Below are positions 42,670 through 53,451 of a DNA stretch of 64,000 nucleotides, piece by piece (position 1 is the first letter of the stretch; each line of letters opens with the position of its first letter). The notes beneath the pieces are model-generated. The model was not told the DNA's origin. It made no database searches and worked only from the letters and a program-made list of their open reading frames with translations. The position numbers and the translations under genes are program-made. The DNA comes from Phymatolithon calcareum. Lineage: Eukaryota; Rhodophyta; Florideophyceae; Hapalidiales. The DNA lies in contig OZ345369.1 of assembly GCA_977006965.1 (NCBI GenBank), forward strand, positions 124,001 to 188,000. The letters run 5' to 3'.

Positions 42670-42996
42670 CAAAGCATTGGAATTATTTATTTATTTTTAT
42701 TCTTTTCTCGAAAAGTGTCGAGAATAAATAATTTATTGTTGAACGCAGAAGCAATAAATTATTGTATTCAAGTTCAGCGAGGTATAAATAACTGGTTATT
42801 CCCCGAATTATTGGATCCTTCTTGCTACTTTCTGTCGCGATAGAATAACCGGATCGAAAAAATGAGGAGTCCGATACAATAATTGTCGCAACCACGACGA
42901 TCTCAATAAATACAATAAATATGCGAGACTCAGGAATAAATTATTGGAACAATAATTTAAATAATTACAATAGCAATTATTTTTTCCAATGCTTTG
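42670..42996. mobile_element. 327-bp hAT-type MITE, copy 2
   Basis: As far as I can compare by eye, this has the same length, orientation and sequence as the copy at 41803. The 8-bp target duplication ggtcacac lies at 42662-42669 and 42997-43004, and the empty site is at about 58526 in the intact paralogue (cggtcacaccgg). Two independent insertions into one pseudogene with no visible divergence imply recent activity of this family. Confidence 0.92.
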
Positions 42997-44564
42997 GGTC
43001 ACACCGATAACGTAAGTTGCGTGAAATTTGCGGGTGGATCGAAGAAAATAGTGTCCGGGGGACGCGACGGGAAGGTTATAATGTGGGAATGGGAATCGTC
43101 GAGCTCTCCTGTGCGCGTTCTACATAGGGAGAAGTGTATATCCGGCCTTGGAGTGCACAAGAATGTCTTTTTCTCAAGCGGCGGCGACTTGGAGGTATGG
43201 GACATAAGTAAGAGAGAAGAATCGCGGAAACTGCATGTAAATTGGGCAGACCTAAACTGCCTTGATGTTTGTGGGAAGAATGGGAAAGTTGCGTTTGTAA
43301 CTATCGAAGGACTAATGGTTTGGGACATTAACGCAAATGCGGTCGATTTCGAAGATGAGAAACAATATGTCAAATGCGCGGCATGTAGTCCAAATGGCCA
43401 ATATTTGGCAACAGGAAGATGCTGGGGTGATATCATTGATCTATGGGATGTTTCAGCGGAGCCAAGACGGGTTAAGCATTTTACGGCACATGGGCTCCTT
43501 GTGACCTCGGTTGCGTTCAGACCTGATGGGATGAAAATTGTATCAGGTTTGGACGATGGCACTATTCGGGTGTGGGACGTTGAATGTGGGGAGTGCAATG
43601 GGATTTCTGAAAGAATATCATCTTCATTTACAAGCGCACGCTCAAGCGTGTCGTTCACATCCGATGGGATAAGAATTATATCGGGGTCCGCTGACGGTTT
43701 TCTTCGCATTTGGGATGCTTGTCTTGGGATAGAAGCAAAAGAACGTGACAGGGGATTTACAAAGGCGGTTCGAGACGTTTCGATAAGCAGAAATGGGTTA
43801 CAAGTGGCTACTGCGTCCCGTGATAGAACAGTATGACTGTGGAACACGCAGACAGTCGAACAGGTCGGGGTGCCTTTGCGATGTTGTGATGGATATCTAG
43901 ATATATTTGTTGCGTTGAGCCCTGACGGAAGAAAGGTGGTCTCCTGTTCCGACGATGTTCTACAGCAGTGGAACGCAGAAACTTGTACTAAGATTGGGGA
44001 ATCTGTTTCCGGAATTACTAACGATCGCTGCCTTGTGTTTAGCTGTGATGGACGTCGAATTATCTCAGCGAATTTTCTAATCGAAATTGGAATATGGAAC
44101 GCTGAGACGCACAAAGAAATCGGGTCTGTCCGTGAATGGGACAGCTGCAACGGTCCTGCCCCTAGTACTTTAAATACTTGTGTTGCCGAAAGCGATGATG
44201 GGAGCTATGTTGTGTCTCGACATATGAACGGAAGGACAATTATTCGAAATCGAGAAACACTCCAAATCGTTTGGGATTCAGAAGCATCTGAAAGGGAATC
44301 CGACAGCGCTATCGAAGATGACGAAGCTCAAAACGTTATCCGCAGCTGTGGTCAATATGTTGAGCGCCTGTGGCCAAAGTCATTTTCGCCATATACTGCA
44401 GAATTATATTGCGTGGGGGGGGGCGGGTGTATTCCAATTTACTCGACGAGAAGATAATGATTGCAGAGGCAGATGAGCCCAGGGAATACAACTCGGAAAG
44501 AAAAGTGTTCGTTTTAGGGCTGGCCTCGGGTGCCGTTGGGATATGTAAACTGATCGTCGAATGA

Positions 44565-45881
44565 AGCACTGTCTAACCCTGCCACCGGTCACCGACTCGG
44601 TCTTTCTACGCCATGCATATTCACACACAAAAACGTTGTCGCCTGTACCTCCGCTTCCGCCTTCGACATGCTGTACAAGTGATCCGGACCTTTGGAAAGG
44701 GGCGACGACCACTTTGTCGACATCCCCGCCCCACCCCACCCGTCACCATATCACCTTTGCTTAGCGCCAAAACCGCGGTACGCGCCAATCTTAACACCAA
44801 GTCCGACGCCATCTTCTCCACAGCATCCGTTCCCAAAAACTGCCTGAAAATCACCATCATTGCCTGCGGCGTGCTCGTGCAAGTGAAATGGGCGAGAAAA
44901 CCCTCGTTGCTGAATCAGTTCCCGCTCTTTGTGAGAATCGTCAACAAAAGTCGTCCTCGGAGCACTGCCTGATGTCTCCCTGCGTGAAGATTGCGTGCCG
45001 TGCGGTGCGCTCTTCCAAGCGTTAATCGGCCTGCCTCTTCAAGTCGACATGCTCCTTTGCCGCTCGGTCCGAGCGGACGCAGCGTGCAAGCGTACGCGCC
45101 TCCTCAACATTTTCGCTGCTCCATCGCCGACATATGCGCACCAAAAGCCACATCTGTTGGCACATGCACGCGCCAATCCACTTCCGACTCCACTTCAACT
45201 GCGCCGAGCACCCCGTTTGGCGCGTTCCTCTTGCGAATTGGCGGCGTACGCGCGTCGCACGCTTACCGCGCACTTCTTGTCGAGCTCCTGTCGTTGCGCT
45301 CCAGTGCCGCTCGGAAAAGCATCACCAGCGACCTCATCTCGCTCTTCGCGTCGCTCTCCGCGCCCGCCGTCTGGAAATTCGCCCAACGGCGCCGTCCTGC
45401 GCGCCCGGCGGCTTGCGCGTCACCAGCGCGTCGGCGTCATACGTCGTCGCCGGCGGTGCCACTTGTGGTACGCGCTGCACACGAACCGCGACGCGGCGGT
45501 TTACCGGGAGCCGTCGGAGTTTCGCTTCGCTTGGTGGCACGACCTTGTCGTGCGGGGCGGGTGCCCCATTGCGCGGCGCCCGTGGCGGCCGAAGGACGGG
45601 GATGGGTGCCCCGTGCCGCTCGCTTTCGGCGCGGGCGCCCGTGCGTTCCCGGAGCGGTGTTAGGTCATGATCGCCACTGCGGAGAAGGTTTGCGCGATCG
45701 GGGAGATTATGCGGAGAAGGGAGACGACGGCGGGGCCGCGGCGATGAAGTATGATACTTGGGATGTGCAGGCCGGTGGAGGAGGTTTTTATGGAAGTACG
45801 GAGGCACAATGGGTGGGCGGGCGACTGCGTCAGGGTGAGCTGGCGGGTAATGGTTTTGATTTTCATGTATTCAAATCACAA
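44565..45881 (+). pseudogene. Decayed cytochrome P450-like tail, unit A
   Basis: This is the segment that follows the NB-ARC gene in each unit. From about 45410 it carries P450 C-terminal signatures split between frames. One frame gives RVTSASASYVVAGGAT (the R.T..D....Y.VPAGT block). Another gives WYALHTNRDAAVYREPSEFRFAWW (the meander/PERF region), then PLAFGAGARAFPERC, where the heme-binding loop FG.G.R.C.G is altered and followed at once by a stop. The upstream 800 bp are GC-rich with no stable frame. It is dead in both units. Confidence 0.65.
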
Positions 45882-45893
45882 TTCGTAAGTAAG

Positions 45894-46051
45894 GGTTGTC
45901 GCCCTGATGAGAGGGCGATAACCAGACCGAGGTCACTGTATGATTCCGAGGGAACCCCGAGGTCTCATACAGACGATCGAGGACTGGTTATCGCCCGACA
46001 TTCAGGGAGCCCAACCCGTTTGTCATATCGATGATCGGTGCCGATAACCTG
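45894..46051. repeat. Left cluster of inverted GATAACC sites (possible recombinase core sites)
   Basis: Two inverted pairs stand out. ggttgtcgccct (45894-45905), a 6-bp spacer and agggcgataacc (45912-45923) pair with one mismatch. gggcgataaccag (45913-45925) is repeated inverted at 45984-45996. tgatcggtgccgataacctg (46032-46051) is repeated inverted at the right end. Arms of 12-13 bp around a 6-bp spacer resemble tyrosine-recombinase crossover sites. Confidence 0.7.
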
Positions 46052-46265
46052 AAGGCTCTGTAAGCGACGGGTGGATCTACCCCGTTCCCGATCGACCGAC
46101 ACCACTGGGGCACCTGCGAAACGACTGCGATGAGATCGGAGCGCACACTGTCTCGCAATTCGGGGGGTTCGAATGCAAGCGAAATGAGCCACGACCATTA
46201 TCGCTTCGGATCGGCTTACGGGGAGCAACCTGAAGCCCTTACTGCTGTTCCCCGTGCGGACGGAC

Positions 46266-47954
46266 ATGGACGATGCTGGACCCACTGCTCAACCAGAAAG
46301 CGACGAGCGGCATGCGGTTCCGTCGTCGTCATTTTTCAACGATATGAACGACCGCATTGGGCTCCCGTGGCTGTCGCCGGACGGTGAAAGTCGCCGTGCA
46401 GCAATACTGCCACCGTTGTCTGAAGATTTTGATGCTGACGTTGACATAGACGGAGATCCTGAAGGGGATCATTGTGCAGTATTGACCAGCGGCTCTACTC
46501 CTGACCCCTCCGAGGAGGTCAAGGTATACCTCGGAAAGCGCACGGCAGCAAATACTGTGCGGGCTAATAACACAGCATGCCGAATTTTTGCGGACTTTTC
46601 CTCCTCACTTATCGAACGCAATCCCGATAAGTATTCCTCATTTCGCAAGTATGTGTTTGAACGGAAGAAGAGTGTTGAAAGCGCTGCCAGTGCCAACGAA
46701 ATATTTATTTTGCACTTGATTTTCCTCGACAATGTGAAAGAAGCGGTTCTGGAAGATGCATCTGCGGAGCGACTCCGCCATTTTCTCGTGGAATTCGTCG
46801 TGCACTATAGAAAGGCAGAGGACAAGCGAGCTGCTCCGTCGACCATTAAGAGCCATATTCTAAGCATCCAGCGACGTCTGCGTGAGATGGGTATTCATGT
46901 GTGTCTGCTCAGCGGTCCTGTATTCGGTGACAGAAAAGAGGGACTAGTTCCAGTTTTGGATAATCTCTTTGCAGAGCAACAGCGAAATGGATCTGTATCG
47001 AGGGCGCACAACGCGCTTTCGCTGGAGGATCTTCGAAAGATCTTTGCTTACCTGAACTCTGTTCGGCATACACCGAAAGGCTACCGTGATCGACTAGTGT
47101 TTGCCGTTGGTCTCGCCACTGGACTGCGCGCAACCGCACTCCACACTCTGACCATGGACCAGCTGCGAAAGGAGCGGGTACAAGGCGAGAACTGTTACGT
47201 GTTCTATGAGCGACTTGGTGGAAACCGCGGTGATTCAAAGACTACAGGTCGCGGCCTGCGAAACGTCGGCATGCAGCAGATAACTATACCTGTTCCAGAC
47301 CGTCTCGTCCTCGATGGTCTGATTAATCTTTATGGTGTGATCGACGATTATGTCCAAATAAGGCGCACAATGAATTATCCCTCACCTCGTTTCTTTGTTG
47401 CCATCAATCATCGCGCGAAAAGCCCCAACCCTGCAGAATTCCTCATCAAGCAAAATTTGGGGCGAAATCAGTTTGGGCGTATTGTCGGAGACGTCTGCAG
47501 CTCTCTCGGGATCGTTGGCGATGGTGCAGCTCATACGGTCACTACACATAGTCTGCGAGCCACCATGATATCTCTACTTGTCGAGGCCAAGTATGATGAC
47601 TCGACGATTGCGCTACGAACTGGCCACTGAAACCTCAACAGCCTCAAAAGGTACCACAATCTGAGAGGCGCCGTCGGTATTGATCAAATTTCTCGGATTT
47701 TGGACCGCACATCGGACGAATCGCCGGCTAAGCGAGAGAAGAGCATTGCAGCTGAACGCGAGACGAAAACTGGGGATGCTGCGCCTGTAACGACTGCGAT
47801 GTCGGGCACCCTGCCTGCCGAACACGAAACGAATATTGGGGACACTGCAGCTGCAAGGGCACAGGAAATGCGGACGGAAAATGCTCCCGAGGCACCAGAA
47901 TCAGCGCAGATTTACGCGCCCAATGCAGTCTTTCACGTTACGTTTCAGAAATAG
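46266..47954 (+). pseudogene. Crypton tyrosine recombinase with one in-frame TGA
   Basis: The ATG at 46266 opens a 562-codon frame interrupted only by TGA at 47628-47630. The N-terminal part has a SAM-like DNA-binding region (about residues 90-220). The catalytic part has GLATGLRATALHTL (first Arg), THSLRATMISLL (H-x-x-R) and ALRTGH (third position). After the stop comes LNSLKRYHNLRG, which carries the Tyr nucleophile. The full R-H-R-H-Y set is therefore present, but the stop separates the Tyr from the rest. A CGA to TGA change would explain it: the family usually has GH followed by Arg or Lys here. A low-complexity tail runs to 47954. A single break suggests very recent loss. Confidence 0.85.
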
Positions 47955-47988
47955 ATTTAGCTCAGTATGATAAAAGCTTGGCCAGCCA

Positions 47989-48053
47989 GTGCTGATAACC
48001 TGGTTATCAGCACCGGTGACCTGTACAGATAACCAGGTTATCGGCACCGATCA
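47989..48053. repeat. Right cluster of palindromic GATAACC sites
   Basis: gtgctgataacc (47989-48000) and ggttatcagcac (48002-48013) form a perfect 12-bp palindrome around one central base. A second palindrome, gataaccaggttatc, lies at 48029-48043, and caggttatcggcaccgatca (48034-48053) is the inverted partner of 46032-46051. Confidence 0.75.
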
Positions 48054-48069
48054 CCGGTTTGACAATGTA

Positions 48070-48177
48070 CAGTAAAGTGCATCACTCTGAATTGGCAACT
48101 TGTGCGTATCATACGGACATGTAAGTGTGCACAGAGATTTGATGCTGATCTATTCTACAGTAGAGTTCTACGCTACT
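48070..48177. repeat. Short duplicated link segment between two insertions
   Basis: This matches 61383-61480 (cagtaaagtgcatcactctg, gtgcacagagattt and ctacgctact blocks). It is original unit sequence left between the Crypton-like and the PIF/Harbinger insertions. Confidence 0.85.
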
Positions 48178-48342
48178 GGGTCACTCCTGAAAATGAGACG
48201 CAAAACAGTACGCAAATTGTGCAAATGTATTCCGCTGTCACGCGCACGCCAAATTGTGGAGCCCTGAAAATATTGTCGCATTTTGTGTCAGACAACTCCG
48301 TTACGGAACCAAAATATTAATTGATTTGATGTCCTATTTTGG

Positions 48343-49906
48343 GTGCTTATAGTGCCCAAAGCATCCGACATGGGCCCTCACTTTGGTGCTGAAGAGTACA
48401 AGTATTACATTACACCGCTGGAGACCGAGGGGTTTTGGAGCAGTATAATACTCCAAAGGGTAATCAGGCGGGCTGTAAAGTACTCCAGGAAACTATTTAA
48501 ACGTTCACTCGAAGGGAGAGGGGAAAGTGAAGAAATTACAGGTAGATCCAGAGATTCGTTGCACGGAGAAGGCTTTATGGTGCTAGACGAAATAAGTACT
48601 GTGTCATTTAACGAATACACCAAGATGTCTCTTCTCGAGTGTTCTTTCGTAAGTTCGGCTTTCCCCTTTACTCGTGGCGTTGAAAAGCAGAGCTGTCTAT
48701 CTCCATCTGGTCCGCAAACAAGTTCGGTAAGAATGGGATTGATTATCCGTCTATTATACATTCTGCTGCATAAACGGCATCTGCAGCGAAGGATCGCAAA
48801 TGGACCCATGCGGTACCGAATGTCCCTGCACGCCCGCCGGCTCCGTGACCGAAGAGCCTCCCGAAGAGCTCTGCAGCATCCCCATATGTCTGCTTTTCGC
48901 ACGCTTTTCGGATCGGGTTGCGAGCGCTCGCTAATCACCTTAACAGGTGTTAACCATGTTACGTTTCGATACATACTTGTAAAGTATGCCACTCTGTACA
49001 ACAAGTACTCACCCTATTCAACCGATGGGGCTATTCGACGTCTGGACGCAGAACCGCATGGTCGCGGGAGACCGCGCTCAATGAGCGCAGAAATATGTTT
49101 GGGCTTGGTGTTGACATGGGGGAGGACACGCGGATCTGAGGTGGTCCTCTGCTTGCTCTTCGGAATAATGGCATCAGAGTGCTCCCTTTTCTTGCGATTC
49201 GGACGAAGAATTCTTATTCGCATACTTCGCAGTGACGTTCACGCGGCCGTGCGAATGCCGACAGAAGAAGAGAGTGAGAGCTACAAGCTGGCAGTGGCGG
49301 AGGAATATCCATTTCTGACCAATGTCTTCGCTGTCGCAGACGGTTTGAAAATTCGTCTCGCACAGGCCGGGGACTGCGTGATGCAGAATATGTTTTACGA
49401 CGGCTGCACCCACGATCACTACGTCAGCAATGTGTTTTTTCCCGTCCGGCGTGATCGTCGCTTGCAGTATAAACGCACCAGGATCCTGGCATGATTCGCA
49501 GATTGCGGATTTTGGAGGAGTTTACGATAAGCTCAAACAAGAATTTATCAAAAATGGCGGCCAGTGTGTTGTCGATTCTGCATTTTGAACAGGAGATTAT
49601 CCTTTCCTGATTAAGTCTGTGCAGGACCACTTCCTATTAAGCAGCAACATGACCGAGATCACTGCGGCGCGGCAGGCTACCTCCATGCGCCAAGCCTCTG
49701 AATGGGGCATGAGGGCGCTACAGGCAATGTTCCCGAGGATCAAGGACACAATGATCTATGAAGAGAGGGGTGAGAGAAAGATTATTCTTCAAAGCATGGT
49801 GCTTTTTTTTAATCTGCGGACGCGTCTTGTAGGAATTAATCAAATTCTCTTCACATTTATGCCTCAGCTGAGCACCGAGGCTAAACAATTCATATTAAAC
49901 CTTTAA
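48343..49906 (+). pseudogene. PIF/Harbinger DDE transposase, broken
   Basis: Recognisable parts run in order: LHKRHLQRRIANGPMRYRMS, then SAFRTLFGSGCERSLITLTG, GRGRPRSMSAEICLGLVLTW, and RGSEVVLCLLFGI. VFAVADGLKIRLAQ has the first catalytic Asp and is followed by MFYDGCTHDHYVSNVF. Near 49465 the frame shifts. The protein continues as INAPGSWHDSQIADFGGVYDKL (second Asp) and CVVDSAF before TGA at 49586-49588, then PFLIKSVQDHF. TSMRQASEWGMRALQAMFPRIK carries the likely acidic third residue, and the C-terminus reaches 49906. The first in-frame codon is GTG, so the true start is unsure. With one frameshift and one stop it is dead. Confidence 0.88.
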
Positions 49907-50148
49907 GTTGCATTGTTGCGTTAAACCTGTCAAGAAAAAAAGCTTCGGCAAATGGCTTTAGAGAATGAAGGTGGAACTGTACGGCGTTTTCTGAATTCAA
50001 TTCATTATTTACAAAACTTTGATATGTGAGAACCAGGGCGGTCTTTCGTAGAGCACATTACTTTGGAAGAAGAAGAAGTGCAGATTTTTATTTTAAACTT
50101 ACCAACGTTAGAGAATTTTTCAGGCGATATACCGGCATACATAAAGAA

Positions 50149-51720
50149 CTAATCGTCGGCTCTGGAGCCGGGCGTTACATTTTTTTTCTTACTCCCGGCT
50201 CCAAAAAGCATCACCATTAGTTGCTCGTGTCGCCGCTCTCTGGCGAGAAACTCCTCTTCTCGGGCCGCCCTCGTTTCCTCTCTCCGAGCTCTCTCTTCCT
50301 GTCGCTCAGATTCCCTTCGCGCTCTCTCATCCGCTCGCTCTTCTTCACGCCGCTGTCGATCTTCTTCACGGCGCACCTTCTCTTCAGCTCGTTCCTCTGC
50401 ACGGGCTACGCGCTCTGCTTCCCTTCTTTCGCTTTCTTGCAGAAGTTGCAACCTAAAAATGGACATCATATCCCCATCGGAGGATTGCCCTGAACGCCCA
50501 GCACTCGACCGCTTCTGGACAATTGGGCGCGGAGAAGGTAATCGTGGCGAGTCCAGTGGGCTCTGCCGCACAGATGGGAGAGAGGCGGCTTGTGCCGCTC
50601 TCATGGCGACAGCACTGCGGGCGGCTCGTTGCAGAACAGGAGTGGCATTTGCTCGTGATGAGCTCGGCAGTGGAGCGGTCGCATTTTCATGGGCAAGGGA
50701 CTCTGTGCCGGCTCCTTCGTGTCCTGATTCATCGCCAGATTCCTCAGGGAGATCTCCGTCTTCGTCGTGGTCGTCGCCTGTACCTAGATCAGCGCGTTGA
50801 TAAATAGCTGACTTGAGTCTCTTTGCTCTTCGAACTTCGGGGGGACAGAAGGCATCCCCAGTTGGAACCGAAACGCGGTGAAGAGCTGCGAACTTGCGTC
50901 TGATGCTAACGATTGATCGATCCATTTGAGGATATCGGATGTTATGTCTGTCGCGGACCATCTCCCATTCCATAGGCCCGGTCGGAAGAATTTCTTCAAT
51001 GGCGTCCAGCATTGAATAAAGTTCTCTGTCGGTGAATCCGTTTCCTCTTCGACCATTCGGTACAGAGCTGTTGCCGCGGCCAGTTCGTGATGTTCCTCTT
51101 CTGGAAGCTGCTCGCCCTCGCCCACGTGACGCAGCACCGCGACTACCAACATGAAATCCATAGCCATATAGAGGACGCTTCAATCCAGCTTCAGTGTCAG
51201 CTGGGAACGGACGTGGCGAAGCCGAACTGAAAGGATACGGGAGAGGTGCAACGCTTCCAGAGTACGAAGAAGGACCAGCATCGCCGAGGTACGCTGCCGA
51301 AGCCGCATATCCACGGAGCGGTACAGAAGCCACATTTCCGGAAGCGGATTGTAGTGACGCATTGTTCATGGAGGGCATGCGAGAGGTGTTTTGGGAATAC
51401 GGCGCGAGTTCCGAGTTGGGAGGGAACCGCGGAATTGCTGCAACTGGGAGCGGTGGAAGCAAGCGAGAAGCCGGAGCAAGAGGACTTGCTAAGGATATTC
51501 CTCCCCGTGGTGACCCAGGAAATCTTCGTGCGTGCTCATGGGGCTCGACCTCCGCAGAGGGCAAGTGGAGGGTCTGAACCGCAGCTGCATTGGAAGAGCT
51601 TGATGGAACTGAAGTGGTGGAACTTGTATTTTGTCCTTGCGAAGCTTCTGTTGCGGCATGGCTTGGAGAAGAATTCGTGGGTACTGCTTGTGAAGCGGGG
51701 ACCTGAATTGGTGATGCCAT
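50149..51720 (-). CDS. Myb/SANT-like DNA-binding partner of the Harbinger element
   Basis: An intact 523-residue frame from ATG 51720. The first ~230 residues are Ser/Ala/Pro/Gly-rich, ending in an Arg/Gly-rich stretch (about 195-225). A Myb/SANT-like trihelix domain follows: GFTDRELYSMLDAIEEILPTGPMEWEMVRD, then SIVSIRRKFAALHRV and PTGDAFCPPEVRRAKRLK, which fits the DUF6818-type pattern of algal and oomycete elements. An acidic linker (DDHDEDGDLPEESGDESG) precedes a long Glu/Arg coiled coil (about 430-500). Harbinger elements need such a partner to carry the transposase into the nucleus and to the ends. It is uninterrupted although its transposase is broken. Confidence 0.85.
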   Translation of the reverse strand: MASPIQVPASQAVPTNSSPSHAATEASQGQNTSSTTSVPSSSSNAAAVQTLHLPSAEVEPHEHARRFPGSPRGGISLASPLAPASRLLPPLPVAAIPRFPPNSELAPYSQNTSRMPSMNNASLQSASGNVASVPLRGYAASAAYLGDAGPSSYSGSVAPLPYPFSSASPRPFPADTEAGLKRPLYGYGFHVGSRGAASRGRGRAASRRGTSRTGRGNSSVPNGRRGNGFTDRELYSMLDAIEEILPTGPMEWEMVRDRHNIRYPQMDRSIVSIRRKFAALHRVSVPTGDAFCPPEVRRAKRLKSAIYQRADLGTGDDHDEDGDLPEESGDESGHEGAGTESLAHENATAPLPSSSRANATPVLQRAARSAVAMRAAQAASLPSVRQSPLDSPRLPSPRPIVQKRSSAGRSGQSSDGDMMSIFRLQLLQESERREAERVARAEERAEEKVRREEDRQRREEERADERARRESERQEERARREETRAAREEEFLARERRHEQLMVMLFGAGSKKKNVTPGSRADD

Positions 51721-53083
51721 ACTCACTCACCGTTTTGCTTTTTGACCCAATTGGAAATAGAACGATCTCTTATTAACTATTGTTTTCTCTCCAGTATTAA
51801 CAAGTCGATGTGTAATCAACCTCAACTTGGCGCGTTGTAATTTTTCTGCTGCATTCCTCAATTTGCCGTTTTATTATTTTGAAGATGGACAGGACTTGAA
51901 GATTTCAAAGTGCGACAGCTTGGTGGTATTCTTCAAAAGAGTTCAGACCGTCATTCAAGCTTTTCAAGAACAGTCTTCTTGCTTACGGTCACTTAAGCCG
52001 CCCACGAGACTGTGCATAAAAGCTAGAAATTCGTTTCATCTGAACACTACCAGTTGAACAAGCTCGACAGCCCGAATAACTTGTTAAGAAGTTTACTTGC
52101 CACTCTCGCCGATTTACTTTTGCAACGTTAAGAAAGACGACAACTCCACAAGAGCTTCTCAAGCGCCTCAAGATCCAGCTAGAATATTATTACGTACTTG
52201 CATCGCATGGACGAGGATCTACTCTTCTAAGCTGCAGCGCATCTTTCTGATCACCCATGGATGAAGTGCATGAGGCAAATCACTGCACTACTCCGACTGA
52301 GAGAAACGCGCCGTAGCGAAAATGATAGAAATGTGTCGTACAACACATTTGGTTCACAGAGGGAAGCTCTATGACCAAATGTCGCGCGATTTGCACATTT
52401 TGCGTGTCACAAATCGAGGACACGAGACAAATGCACCGTGGCGTGACGACGCATTTTGTGCATTTTATCATTTTCAGGAGCGACCCAGTGGGTCGCGAAC
52501 GGTTACGCTATGCTGTGACTTGAGATGCGCACCAAGAAAGAGATACCGAAAGGTCTATTTCGGAACCATGACAGTGCAATTGTAGACTTACTTCGCTGCG
52601 CGCAGCGCATTCCACAAAATGTGTTTGGAATTCAGTGTTCGTAAGGAAGGATTTTTCTCAGGTTAAAGCTCGTGTCATGAAACACTTGCAGCTGAGTTGG
52701 TTCACGTTTCGCTACATTCTATCATTTATCCCCAATCCTACATCGCGGAGTGTTTATTCAAACTGCGTTGACGGTTGATTAGTGGGAGAATAATTGTTCT
52801 TCGGACAGTTCATGTTTGATTATGGACATTCAAATCGCTCGGGATTTGGCTGAGCTGAGGGGCCGAACTGATAGTCTGATCCACTTCCGTTTTCTTGGCA
52901 TGAATAGAGCAAGATACAGGAAACGCGACAGTGTTTGAATGGATTCTATTTGCTTTAGAAGGACAAGGTGCTTTTGATACTGAATCTGCATTTCAGCTTA
53001 TTGCAGGTAGAGCGCGGGGTATTGTTCCTCCGTCTTCTTGCCATGGACACAGAAAGCCACTGGAAATAATTGTTTTGCTTTCA

Positions 53084-53142
53084 GTAATTTATGTATAACA
53101 ACGTTTTCAAAAAGAAAGAAAACGTTGTTTTATATAAATTAC
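53084..53142. repeat. Hairpin, decayed copy
   Basis: The arms gtaatttatgtataacaacg and its partner ending at 53142 pair with a few mismatches. The duplicate at 62076-62131 is a perfect 27-bp inverted repeat, so this copy has drifted. Confidence 0.75.
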
Positions 53143-53451
53143 TTTCATTTCTTAATAAAGACGCTGTTCTTCAGATCCCGAATACAATCTAAATGACAGA
53201 TATACATGGACTGTCTACAGTACGCTCTCCTTCGTCGTCTTTGTTAATTGTGCTCTTTGCAATAGCTACATTGGCACTGACATTGCTTAGTAGTGGAGCG
53301 GGGATAAAGATCCGACGGAAGAGAGCGATCATACTGCACTGTAATATGTGTCCACAGACGATATGATTGACCATGTGCAGCTGCAAAACCGCAGGTTATA
53401 CTGTATCATAACACGCTTGCAATTGAGGATGACTCGCAAGTCGCCTCTTTC

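Larger units (their letters stand above)
40633..44564 (+). pseudogene. NB-ARC/WD40 pseudogene of unit A
   Basis: This is a close paralogue of the intact gene at 55596-60092 but lacks its first ~355 codons. The P-loop reads GMAGVGK followed by IAL because an in-frame deletion removed the Thr. About 180 bp between the P-loop and the LIDDLW Walker B motif (near 40827) is missing. Two identical 327-bp MITEs sit at 41803 and 42670. A TAA at 42374-42376 replaces a CAA codon, a TGA at 43834-43836 replaces CGA, and a G-run near 44415 shifts the last WD blade. Outside these breaks the protein remains about 85-95% similar to the intact copy, so inactivation is young. Confidence 0.92.
45882..48069 (+). 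mobile_element. Crypton-like tyrosine-recombinase element
   Basis: Comparison with the sister unit, which reads atcacaa joined to cagtaaag at 61376-61390, shows that exactly this 2,188-bp segment is extra here. It encodes a tyrosine recombinase (46266-47954). It carries several inverted GATAACC/GGTTATC sites near both ends, including a 20-bp inverted repeat at 46032-46051 and 48034-48053. No long terminal inverted repeat or clear target duplication is seen, as expected for Cryptons, which integrate by recombination. Confidence 0.82.
48178..52486 (+). mobile_element. PIF/Harbinger transposon with TIRs and empty site
   Basis: The ends are inverted repeats GGGTC(A/G)CTCCTGAAAATGA at 48178-48196 and 52468-52486. 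The flanking triplet is act on the left (48175-48177) and agt on the right (52487-52489). The empty site in the sister unit is ctact/gtgtcccgaacgg at 61476-61492, so a 3-bp target duplication with one later change fits. A 3-bp duplication is typical of PIF/Harbinger. Inside are a DDE transposase (plus strand) and a Myb/SANT-like protein (minus strand), convergent. Confidence 0.9.

Noticed and set aside
42999-44150. Long minus-strand frame of 383 codons.
   Set aside because: It is antisense to the WD40 region and shows Ser/Thr/Pro-rich shadow composition; shorter shadows occur opposite the intact gene.
44991-46034. A 347-codon plus-strand frame.
   Set aside because: It is a GC-rich shadow frame running through the P450-like relic into the Crypton-like insert, and its composition is Arg/Ala/Pro noise.
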